DNA from: Ectobius pallidus
Taxonomy: Eukaryota > Arthropoda > Insecta > Blattodea > Ectobiidae
Direction: 5' to 3'
Length of the DNA stretch: 64,000 nt
Assembly: GCA_964059195.1 (NCBI GenBank)
Contig: CAXKWD010000005.1
Coordinates: 91,959,882-92,023,881 of the forward strand
The notes under the pieces are model-generated. The model ran no database searches. It was not told the DNA's origin and saw nothing but the letters and a program-made list of their open reading frames with translations. The position numbers were made by a program, and so were the translations under genes. Position 1 is the first letter of the stretch, and each line of letters begins with the position of its first letter. This document shows, piece after piece, positions 41,770 to 53,700 of the stretch.

Positions 41770-44700
41770 ATACTTGCTGTATTTGCTGGTATTGGCTATT
41801 TTATTCATGAACAGAACCTTTATGATAAAAAGAGTTAATCTATTAATTTTCAGAAAGACATTGCAGTCTCTGCTAGAATCTCTTCGAGCAGATCTTAAGT
41901 CAGCTTGTCAAGCAACAAATGAAGAGAAATCTCTGAGGATGCGAGCAGAGTCACAAATTCGCACTCTGGAAGGAACTGTACAGACTCAATCTGAAGAACT
42001 GGCTATACTGCAATCACAGTTGAGTGACTATCGTAGCGCAGTAGATGATCGCACTCAGCAGGTGAGATGGTGTTTAAATTGTATGTTCATTAGAGGGCTT
42101 AATGTTCATATTCAGCAGATTCTTAAAATGTCATTAGCAGGGCCTGGATTCTGATGACCTAAAATTGTTGGAAAAATGACCTATAAAATGACCCTAAATT
42201 TGAAAGAAAATGACTTAATAATTATACAAAAGACCTAAAAACTGATATTTTATTTATAAAAAATTATTATTGTACTCACAACGTTATAGACTAGTTCGTA
42301 CATAATGGTAAAAATTGTAAATAACTGTAATGTTGTGAATGTCCTTTTCTCACGGAAATTTATACTGGCACTGAGGCACTGGTGAGTCAAAGTTCGGTAC
42401 ATCCTTTTGTGGTCTGCCGGATTATATTGTTGTTTATTGAGGGTAAACAGAAGTTTGCACTCTCAAATCCAAGCAGATGGCAGACTCTGGTGCAAAGTCA
42501 ATATAATAACAATAGTAATGTAATACAAAATTTTGGCATTTCTTTGATTCTCACTTCCAACTGAGACATGTCAACACTTTAACGCCGAATTTTTCCTTCT
42601 TGCATTAAACAAACAACATTTCAAAGACAGCACCGGTAGCGACGAAAAAAAGTTAATACACTCAATGTAAATACATGGAAATTACTAAATAAGGAAGCAA
42701 ATGACACAAAAATGACAAAATAATGACCTAAAATTGAAATAAATGCCCTAAAAATATAAAATTGCATAAAATGACAAAAAATGACCTAATAAAAATGCAT
42801 TTCTATAATCTAGAGGCCATGATAAGGATTTATCCACAAGTTGGCAATGTCTGTGCAGCATCAATAAAAAGATGACGTGTCATTAGAATCCAGGCCCTGG
42901 ACATTAACCATTATACAGTACAGTGAAGAAACAGAAGTCTATTTGCTTCGGGCCTGCATGGGCTATTTCTTGCAAAATAATGTATTAGTGCATCAATTTC
43001 ATATAAGGTGAGCAATTTGTTTAATAAATTGACCCAAGCAGTTAGTATTCAGACTCTCTAGTTTAATCACCAGTGCAGTTCAGTTTAACTCAGGTTTATT
43101 GTAGTTTTCCTGAATCTGTTTAACACAAATCTCTGGTTAGGTTGTCATTCCACAATTCCACATCCTCTGCCATCATTTCATCATCATAAAACCACTGTGA
43201 GGCATAAACACTAGGGTTGCTCTTAACTCAATTTGCCTACAATCAAACAAAAGCATTAACAAATTATCTTACTGATATTTATTTTCCATTATTTAAGAAA
43301 TAAGACCTTTTTCCCACTTGCAGATGCAAAAGTCACATTGGAATTTTAAATTGATTTTTGAATAGGCATAATATATTGCACAGTAAATGGAAACAGTCCC
43401 TATGACTGAGGATGGGTTTCGAGACTTAAGAAACTGGTTGGCTACTGTGTAAAAATTCCAGTAGTAGTGGAGAAAAAAACATTAAAAGAAATATGATGAA
43501 ACCTGTGTGGAACCAGTACAATGCCAAGTCTCAAAAACCATCCTGACTAATGACCTTACAAAGCTGAGAAGGCTCTAAGGATGTCTCCAAGTAAAGCATT
43601 AGTACCATAAGATGTTGAATGTCATGAGAGAGTGTGGCATCTCTAGTATACGGACATATCATTTGGTAGTATTGTAATGTACGGTTCACAAATAGAGGCG
43701 ATGGTAATTTAGTTTGAGTCAACTGTCATGCAGAATGGATATGATAAGATGTGAACAGCATTCTTATGTCAAAATAGTCAGGCTAGAATAGTAATACAGT
43801 GAAACCTCCGTATAATGATATTTGTGGACCCTAGCAGATTGTATTGTTATATGAGAGTTATTGTTATATTGATGGATTGTAATTTACCATACATTAGAAA
43901 GACTGCTTGCAGAAAACTGTGTAATCTACAGGAAAATTCTTGGAACAGACATGTGAAGAAGTGGAAAATAATGGATCACAAATAAAAAAAAAAAGCTAAT
44001 TTTGTTACTCAACTTACTGACATACGTTGAATTGTAACCATAGCTACTTTACACCCACACACTAAAAACATTACCATTCAGATTGGTTTAACATCACGGA
44101 TCATGACACGCTTTGAGCCTAGCCATATTTCGAAAATTTCAAACTCATAGATGGTGTGAAGACAGAAAAAAAAGACAAACAAATTCACCACATAGCTAAG
44201 GCAAAACTAAAGCAGTTGCTCCTTATGGAACCGTAATTGGATATTATGTAGGCTACATGGTTAAAGAACAACCTAAGTATGTATTTGGCTTTTTGTGCAC
44301 ATAAGGGATGATTTTAGCCTCAGTGATCCTATTTGCCACCCCTCATGAACCTTTTTTCCTGGAATTTCTAAGAAATGTAACAGATATCAGACACCCAGGA
44401 AACAATATTGGTGGCTGGGAAGGATACTGATCTGATACCAGCTACCATCCTTAGGGCTAAGCTACTGGTTTTGCAGTAAAATTCAACCTCCAAATATCAT
44501 TATAAAATGGTGTTTCCATAATAGCTTCATTATTATAGAGAGTTACATTTAGCATTACTATTACATGCGGGTTTATCGTTATATCGATTGACTGTATTTC
44601 TATCATTCCGATTATCTATGTTTTTCAATTATTCATGTCATGGTCCCAATTAACAAGGATAATCTCTCATTTTGCAAGACTGAAACTTAACTTCATGAGG

Positions 44701-47700
44701 AGTAACAATGCTGTATTAGTACCAAATATTTGTGATGTAGAGAGTTTGCATGTACCGTATATGTGCATGGGTATAACTTTATTTAATTACATAAAAACCT
44801 TTGTTATTACATACATGCTTCACTAAATATTTACCTGTTTTTATCAGGACAGATCTGTTTCCGCCATTCTCATGGCCATCGTCAGCTGTTCTCGATTTCT
44901 TGGTGTTGTGTTGCCATCTGGTGGAGGGTGGAAGAATCTTGTGATGAGGCTCTTTTCTACTGGGATGTCGAAATTCATTACTATTTCCTTGTTTTTTTGT
45001 ATGAATAGTTTTTCCCAAACTGTTAACTCTGTATGTTTCCCTATATGTTTCAAAAGTTTAGCTTTATCATTTATTTTGTGGCCTTCTTCCCAATAATGAG
45101 TAGCCACTGCTGACTTTTCTATTTGCTGGAACTTTATATTGCGAAAATGCTCTTTTACTCGAATACCCATATTTCTCCTCGTTTGCCCAATATATATCTT
45201 ATTGCAATCATTGCAGTTAATCTGGTAAATTCCTGATTTGTTGCTTTCCGGCTCTTTATCTTTATGTTTTGACTTGATTAATGTTTTGATGTTGAATCTG
45301 TTTTTTGGTGCTAATAATATACCTATGGATACCTTGTTAATATACCTATGGAAAAAACAGAATATACTGAAGAATACATTCATATAGTGGACATAGCAAA
45401 AGTGAACGGTTTCGGCAAAGATCTCATAGATAAGAAAATTAAGAAATTCGAAAAACAAAAAGAAATTAAGGAGATCTGCACTTTATTATTTATTATTTTA
45501 TTTGCTTTCTTGATTACAAGATTGCCTAAATGACAAAGCTTACTGTGCTTCTATTAACAATGAAGTATAACACACCCAACAGTTTGAGAAAAATTCAACT
45601 TAAAGTTAGAAGTTACCAGATATTACGAATTCAATAATTGTATCATAATTGAAGTAGATAATGCATAACTTTAAAAAAAAATCAATTATACAAGTGATGG
45701 CGCAATAATGAGACAGATCCCTTCAGTGCCAGTTTCGAAACTTGTAGAATGGTGGAATTAGGAATCCCTAGTCTCTTGCACACAGTCACGAAAAAAGATG
45801 GAATGCTGCCCCGTGCTCCAATCAGAAGACCGATGACTTCTATTTTTTTAAGTTTGTATTTGGCCATATAATACGGTGTTGTAGGCTGATATATGGCTTG
45901 CTTCTCTTCATGAACCTCCTGAGGCTGATTGAAATGAGATTCCATTCTTATTGTCGGGTCGAGGATGTAAGCAGCAGCAGAGTTCTCTTTGTAGGCAATA
46001 ATGTCAATACGTCGAACACTTCCTTTCTCTGCTAAACCATGAACTTCTTCATGGACTACATAGCCAACTTGCCGGAGACCGTTTGCAATGACAGTCCTGA
46101 TGGAGTGGTGACAGGATACAGAACGATATCATATCACCTATGGGCTAACAACAGGTTTCAAAAAATTTTCAAAGAAGTAAATATAAAACTAGCACCAAAA
46201 AACAGATTCAACATCAAAACATTAATCAAGTCAAAACATAAAGATAAAGAGCCGGAAAGCAACAAATCAGGAATTTACCAGATTAACTGCAATGATTGCA
46301 ATAAGATATATGTTGGGCAAACGAGGAGAAATATGGATATTCGAGTAAAAGAGCATTTTTGCAATATAAAGTTCCAGCAAATAGAAAAGTCAGCAGTGGC
46401 TACTCATTATTGGGAAGAAGGCCACAAAATAAATGATAAAGCTAAACTTTTGAAACATATAGGGAAACATACAGAGTTAACAGTTTGGGAAAAACTATTC
46501 ATACAAAAAAACAAGGAAATAGTAATGAATTTCGACATCCCAGTAGAAAAGAGCCTCATCACAAGATTCTTCCACCCTCCACCAGATGGCAACACAACAC
46601 CTAGAAATCGAGAACAGCTGACGATGGCCATGAGAATGGCGGAAACAGATCTGTCCTGATAAAAACAGGTAAATATTTAGTGAAGCATGTATGTAATAAC
46701 AAAGGTTTTTATGTAATTCAATACCACTTCACTGTGTAATTCCCAAAAATAGTTAAATATAACTTTATTTGTTTTGTTTTCAGAAGTTATAGTTGTAATT
46801 AAAAAATAAGTTATTCATGCTTATTTGTTTATGGCACAGGTGGCAGAGCTTGAGGATAGATGTTGTTCCATAGAATCTGAACTGCGGAACACTCAGCGAC
46901 AATTGCATGCATCAAAAGAAGAAATAATTGGTCTCAAAGAAGAAAATACTCAGCTTCTCACCCAAGTCAATAGTGTGAAGGAGACCAATTTCCAGTTAAA
47001 TCAAGACTTAGAAGATGCTAATGATCAAATTCAACAACTCAGACTCAGGTATGCATTTTCTTTGTCAAGTATGATTTTCTGGTATACCATTAATTCTTGT
47101 TGCACATTGACTCAAGTTATAGGGATCATGGCCAAGTCCTGTGTAAAAATGTCATTTCCAGAAATGACCAAGCACATTAAGAAATCATGTTTACCCTAAT
47201 TTTAAGGGTCTTATTCCCCTCCCTCCAAGAATGAAAAACAAGAAAATAAGAGCCAACAATGTGGTGCACTCCTACAAAGCCACTAATATAGAGCCTCTGG
47301 ACCAAATTTCATGTACCTTGATGTCAAGTAATACCTTAATTGCCTCTATAGGGACACCGCTGAAACATTGCACTTGGCATTCTTTTTGTTGGTAGCATTG
47401 TAAATTAACAGAGAGAAATGCTACTGGCCACTCCTTTTGAACCAATCACTGCATAGCTTTATTTTATTAATATGAGTTGATTAACACACTTGGACTTCAC
47501 TTACCAATCATTTGGTAGGACGCGTTTCACAGGCCATTCGCCTGTATCTTCAACTACATGTCAACTGGGGAATCTTCGGTGTTTGGAGGTTCTCCCTGTT
47601 CCCCTAGTGTCGGTTTAATGTACTTAGCTATTAGGTTGTCTTCTTTCGGAATATCAAAATTCATGAGTCTGTTTTCGAATTTTTTCATGTAAATCCTTTC

Positions 47701-50700
47701 CCAAATCCAGAGTTCTTTAGGTGTTCTTACAGACTAATAATTGTGCATCTCTATTAATTTCATGCTTCTTCCCCCAGTGATGTGCAGCTACCACCGAGTT
47801 TTCTATTTGTTGTAGTCTAATGTTCCTAAAATGTTCATTCACCCTGATATCTATGTTCCTTCTGGTCTGCCCTATGCATACCGTGTTGCACTCCTTACAG
47901 TCTATTTTGTACAGAGAGAACCTCCAAACACCGAAGATCCCGCAGTTGACATGTAGTTGAAGATACAGGCGAATGGCCTTTGAAATGCGTCCTACCAAAT
48001 GATTGGTAAGTGAAGTCCAAGTGTGTTAATCAACTCATATTAATAAAATATTGATTCACTTCACTGTGTTAAGTTCCAACTATTTACAATATTTATAATA
48101 CTGCATAGCTTATCAGCAGTCAATCTGTCATGACTATTGTCCTATTGTTGATTTTTGGTTTGATACCACATTCATTGCTCATGAATTCTACCACATGACT
48201 GCAGTTGTAAGTTTACGTAATATTCACTATTAATATTACAATTGTTGACAGAAGACAAATTTTTTTTTATTTGATGTCAGCATCCCAAAGGATAAATTTG
48301 TGGAAGCACTAAAAAGTTGGCTATTAACAACAAATTCAAAAAGAGATTCTATTGAAGAATATCTGGAATTAACAAAATTACGCATTAGTCAAAATTTTTT
48401 TCACATTCAGGGGAAAGTATTATGAACAAAAATCAGGCTTGGCAATGGGTAGACCATGTGAATAAGAAAGCATCTTCTTTGACTCATTTTCCTTTCAATA
48501 CAGCTTTGCTACTGTTATACTATTATGTGATGCTACTACAAAGCATCATGCTATATTGAGCCGATATGGTACAAAATGTCTAAATTCAGATGAGAGGAGT
48601 AAAGTATTCAAATAATATTTAATCAATAAGAATTTCTTCTTCACACATATTTTGTAAGTCTAAACTTACCAAAAGGACGATTGTTTCGGTGAGTGACTCA
48701 CCGGTGAGTGAAGTCACTCACCGAAACGATCGTCCTTTTGGTAAGTTTTGACTTAACAAAATATGTGTGAAGAAGAATATTCTTATTGATTAAATATAAT
48801 ATACACTTCACAATGTTTTCCCGATTAATTTAATCATATTCAAATAATACCCGCATCCCAGTTTTTCGTTTGAGAATTTTTTTAATATTCAGGTAGTATT
48901 CGAGTATATACAGTATGTAAAATTCAATATGCATTTTTGAAAAGATTGCAGGTCGTAATACATAGTCCAGTCATTTGGTGCTCAAAAAGGGGGTTACCTG
49001 GAAAGTTTTCCGGGAGTTTTGAAAATTGGTGATTTTATAGATTTCGACGTGCTCTTTTCGAATTTTCACTTTGCTACCTCGTATCTTTGCCGCTCGCGCC
49101 GCCATATTGAAAAAATGGCGCGCAAAAACAGTTTTTTCACAATATCTCCTTTACGATTCATTTCACGATGAAAATAGTTATGTAATAAATTAAACTAGAG
49201 AACATTTCCTATCATTTATGTAGTAACGATTTTTTGTGTGAAATGGATAGTTTCAGCGTACGAGCGCCGCCAAGTCTACTCCGACACGCGTTTTGGCTAA
49301 AGCCACGGAAGATGCGGATACGCTAATAACAATCAATACGGCAATCAACACTTCATCTACATTTGATTCCGTAATAGTTGTCGGCAAAGATGTAGATCAT
49401 CTTATTCTTTTGACGGCTCTATCTACGCGTTCAGAGAGAGAAAGACACACACACACATGTATATAATATATTCTCAAACCAGGAAAAGGGAAAATTTCGC
49501 AACGAATATATTCAACAAAAAGTATCGTAGACAAAACAGCCGCAGATAACATAATATTATTTCCGCACGCCTTCAGTGGCTGTGATACAACATCAGCACT
49601 CTTTAAACAAAGAAAAATAAAATGTGCTAATGTATTAAAAAGAAAACAGAATTAAACGAGCTTGTCCAGGTATTCAAAAACCAAAATGCAGATCCAAAGT
49701 TCATTGCTGAAGCTTCCTCCTTGCATTGTATGGTTACAGTGCCGTGAAAAGTGTGTCGTTAAAAACAACTATAGATATACATGCTTCACAAAATCAGCAT
49801 ATGAAAATAAATTTAATATTGCATCGCTGCCACCGACGGAAGCAGTAGCACGACAACATTCGTTCCAAACCTATCACCAGGTTCAGCAGTGGTATGGAGT
49901 TGAATAGGCCTATTTTCGTTGCGAAATTTTTTGTATTCCTGGTTTGAGATTATTTAGGCTATGTTTGAACGCGTAGATAGAGCCGTCAAAAGAATAAGAA
50001 GATCTACGTCTTCGCCGACAACTGTTAGGGAATCAAATGTAGATGAAATGCTGATTGCCGTATTGATTATATCAGCCTAGAAAAAAGACGAAAATTTCTG
50101 CAGTAAAAACGAAAATAGGTGTGTTTGATTAAATTCGCTGTGCTAAATTCTAAAATGCATTTCGTTTTTCTCTATCACATCTGGTTAATAGACATTTGTG
50201 AAAAATATTATTTTGACATTTTGTATAATAAAATAACTGTATGCAGCTTTGATGCTGGATTTGAAACTTTTTCCTTTGCGGTAAGTGGTGTGATAGGCGA
50301 TCTTAACCAATTTTGGGTCATTGAACATGAATCCGTTGACCGTTTCTACGTAACACGTAATGTTTTCTTGCATAGGTACTTCACAACGAGAGATATAAGT
50401 TATTGCTTAGACTAGCTTACAGGATAAAAAATACTTAAAAATTAGGATAATTTTGATAATATTTTCGGGGAAAAATCAAATAATATTTTCAAACAGTCCA
50501 AGAAGTATGTATTCCAGTATTTTTTGTGAGTGCAGGCCAAATAAATTAATTTTTGTCAAATTTTCTGATGCCGTACAAATAAATGCTCAGTGACAAAAAA
50601 ATCGAAGTTTGTTTGAGGGGGAAATATTAAAGATTTGAACTTTTGGGAATTTTTACATTGGTTATAACCTAAAATCTATAAAATATATTTTAGTTGAGCA

Positions 50701-53700
50701 AATGGTATCTTATTTATCTTATTACATTGATCGAGCTGAACGGTTTTGAACATGTATTTTAATAAATCTAAAATCTATAAGTTTGCCAAATTTCAAGTTT
50801 CTAGCTCATCTGAAAGTGAATAAACATCATTGTTAATAAGTGGAAGATTAGACTGTCGTAGATGTGAATGATGTCACGGCTATCCAGCAAGTTTTTCTAT
50901 ACTTATGGGGCAGCTAGAAACACCAAATTTAGCACGCCCTTTGACTGTTGTATGTGCCAAAATTCCTACCAAATTGTATGGTTCTATCTTTCATACCATG
51001 TGTGCCAATATTACATAATGTGAGAAAAATATACAGAATTTATTTAAAATAAAAAAATCTAACTCAATCTAAGGGATAACCGATGAAGATACGTCAAAAA
51101 GTCATAAGACTAAACTTGTAGATCTCTAAAAATCCGTTACTGCTTCTGCAACAGGTTTTTTATACGATTTACCGTTTAGCTACTATAAGCCCCCAAAAAG
51201 GTCTACACAGACCTTAAAATTGCGTCCGCCATAACAGCAAACACAAAAACTAGATGTGAAACAACAAAAATAATGACATTTTTGAAATCAGGAGACCTTC
51301 TTTAGTTAAAATCGCTCATTAAATGCTTTACCGCAAAATGATGCAGGTAGTGGCGTATCCGCATCTTCCGTGGCTTTGGCCAAAACGCGTGTCGGAGTAG
51401 ACTTCGCGGCGCTCGTACGCTGAAACTATTCCATTTTACAAAAAAATTGTTACTACATAAATTATAGGAAATTTTCTCTAGTTTAATTCATTACATAACT
51501 ATTTTCATCATAAAATGAGTAGGGAAAGGAGATATTGTGAAAAAACTGTTTTGGGGCGCCATTTTTCCAATATGGCGGCGCGAGCGGCAAAGATACGAGG
51601 TAGCAAAGTAAAAATTCGAAAAGAGCACGTCGAAATCTATATAATCACAAATTTTCAAAACTCCCGGAAAACTTTCCAGGTAAAACTACCAAATGACTGG
51701 ACTAACAGTCAAGAACAAATATGTAATGTACAATAATAATTAAAATGAAGTAATATACACAGTGGAGCACATGAATAACTGAACGAGTTAAATATTATAT
51801 TAACACTTAATGCTTCACTTACGTCGCTGTTTATGAGCAGGACATGTTTCGGGATTCTTATCCCATCTTCGGCTGCTGGTCAACTGGCAATTGGCGATCA
51901 TGGTTAGTGGTCTTTATGGTTTGTCCAGTGCTGCCCTCTCTTCTCTTGGCTGTAAGCTTGATGACATCATCCACCGGCGGTATTTCAAAATTCATAACAT
52001 TGCTGCTGTTCTTAGTGATGAAAATCTTCTCCCAGGTGTTCAGTTCTGCCCGTGTCTTGACGTGTTTTAATAGTTTAACATCCTTTTTGATGTAGTGGTT
52101 TTGTGTCCAGGAGTGATGTGCTACAGCTGATTTGTCCGTTTGCATGAATTTCACATTCCTAAGGTGTTCATTCATTCTAGTTGTTATATTTCTTTTGGTT
52201 TGTCCAATGTAGGTCAGCTGGCAGTTTTCGCATTCCATCTGATAGATTCCTGATAGTTCTGTTTTGGGTGTGATGTCTTTTAGTGGGTGATTGAGCAGAT
52301 TTCTAATGGTATATTTGTTCTGGGGTGCTAGCTTGATGTTGTAGTTTTTGAATACTTTCTCGAATTTGTAGAATGTTTTTGGATGGTAGGTGAATTTTTT
52401 GTAATTTTGTGGTTTTTTCTCTGAATTGTCTAATGTACTAATTCCTTTTATCATTTTTTGTTTCTTGTGTTTTGAAATCATCTTGTCTATGAAATTGGTT
52501 TTGAACCCGTTGGTAAGTGCTACTTCCTGTGTGCTGATATTCCTTGTTGTATTCTATTTCACTCAGTGGAATGTGTGTTAGCCTATGGATTAAACTATGA
52601 AAGATGGCAAACTGGTGAGGTTTCAGATTGAACTTGTTGTGTTTAATATAGTTGTCAACATGTGTGGGTTTCCTGTAGACCCCAAACTCTAGGTTCTGCT
52701 GATTTCTAATAATTTTTAGGTCAAGAAATGGTAAGTATCCGTTTTGTTCAGTTTCGATGGTGAATTTTATTGAACTGTCTTGTAGGTTCAGTAATTTAAC
52801 CGAGTCTTCTATGAATCTTTTTGGTACAATAGCAAAAATGTCATCGACATATCTCCACCAGCCTTTGAATATACTGTATGAGGAAAAACTCTGGTCACGT
52901 GTAGTTCCAAATTTCTCATATACACAAATTGCTCCTGGACACAAAACCACCACATCAGAAAGGATGTTAAACTATTAAAACACGTCAAGACACGGGCAGA
53001 ACTGAACACCTGGGAGAAGATTTTCATCACTAAGAACAGCAGCAATGTTATGAATTTTAAATACCGCCGGTGGATGATGTCATCAAGCTTACAGCCAAGA
53101 GAAGAGAGGGCAGCACTGGACAAACCATAAAGACCACTAACCATGATCGCCAATTGCCAGTTGACCAGCAGCCGAAGATGGGATAAGAATCCTGAAACAT
53201 GTCCTGCTCATAAACAGCGACGTAAGTGAAGCATTAAGTGTTAATATAATATTTAACTCGTTCAGTTATGTAATGTACAGTTATGTATCTACTTATTTAT
53301 TATATGGCTCACACTATACAAAGGAAAATCATGTTCGCCAATCCCTGTCGACTCTTTGTGCGCTGCTGCCAAACTTGACAAAAGAAAGATTTCCTGTGAC
53401 TACTCCATGGAGATGCACGAATGCTCAACAGGGTTACTTAACATTCAAATCCTCACAGCTCAACAAGCTTGTGTCTTGAAAACATGGATTTTATACAGCT
53501 GGCTTAAGAAACAACATTTCTTTGTTCTCATGTATACCTGAAATTTTAGGTTTGTGTATAGTTTCTTACCGAGCAATTGAAATTGCATGGCTTGATGGAG
53601 TAGGGCTGAGTTACCTGAACTGGGCAATGTTGCCTCACTATCTTTCGCTACTCATACAGGATGGTCCCAATAAAGCCCCACTCAGTTTTCCTTCGTACAG

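Larger units (their letters stand above)
44785..46757 (+). mobile_element. Penelope-like element 1 (GIY-YIG endonuclease part)
   Basis: A 13-bp duplication TATAACTTTATTT flanks the unit (44772-44784, 46758-46770). Two copies of the 3' part (about 530 bp) face each other: - strand 44785-45316 and + strand 46190-46718. A unique tail (46719-46757, with CCACTTCACTGTGTAATTCC) follows the right copy. The centre carries a + strand stretch 45325-45475 (IPMEKTEYTEEYIHIVDIAK), typical of the region between RT and endonuclease. It is split by a nested non-LTR 3' end. RT is absent. The left edge is 25 bp to the right of the TACCGT region, and the right duplication is 69 bp before a sticky exon. Confidence 0.88.
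47460..48099 (-). mobile_element. Penelope-like element, family B
   Basis: A 12-bp duplication ACTGCATAGCTT flanks it (47448-47459, 48100-48111). About 150 bp at each end are inverted copies (TTGATTAACACACTTGGACT and inverse). A tail with TTCACTTCACTGTGTTAAGT lies at the right end. The centre encodes a broken - strand GIY-YIG domain. Confidence 0.85.
48963..51704 (+). mobile_element. Academ-like DNA element with ~365-bp TIRs
   Basis: Ends TAGTCCAGTCATTTGGT and its inverse, with a 3-bp ACA duplication (48960-48962, 51705-51707). The TIRs (48963-49330, 51340-51704) match over about 365 bp. The interior has an XPG-like nuclease remnant and an inverted internal copy of part of it. The 3-bp duplication plus XPG nuclease fits the Academ superfamily; this is inferred. 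Confidence 0.75.
51733..53266 (-). mobile_element. Penelope-like element, family C (RT plus GIY-YIG)
   Basis: A 13-bp duplication TATGTAATGTACA flanks it (51720-51732, 53267-53279). Inverted ends of about 330 bp (51777-52110 and 52937-53266). A 44-bp tail (51733-51776), containing TCCACTGTGTATATTAC on the - strand, lies beyond the 3' end. The - strand carries partial RT (52953-52500) and a complete-looking GIY-YIG (52481-51858). 5' truncated inside RT. Confidence 0.9.

Noticed and set aside
45682..45945. 87-codon ORF as an independent gene
   Set aside because: Its ARGSIPSFF block marks it as the C-terminus of a truncated non-LTR ORF2.
50119..50415. 98-codon ORF inside the Academ-like element
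   Set aside because: No resemblance to the nuclease blocks and AT-rich. Treated as non-coding interior.
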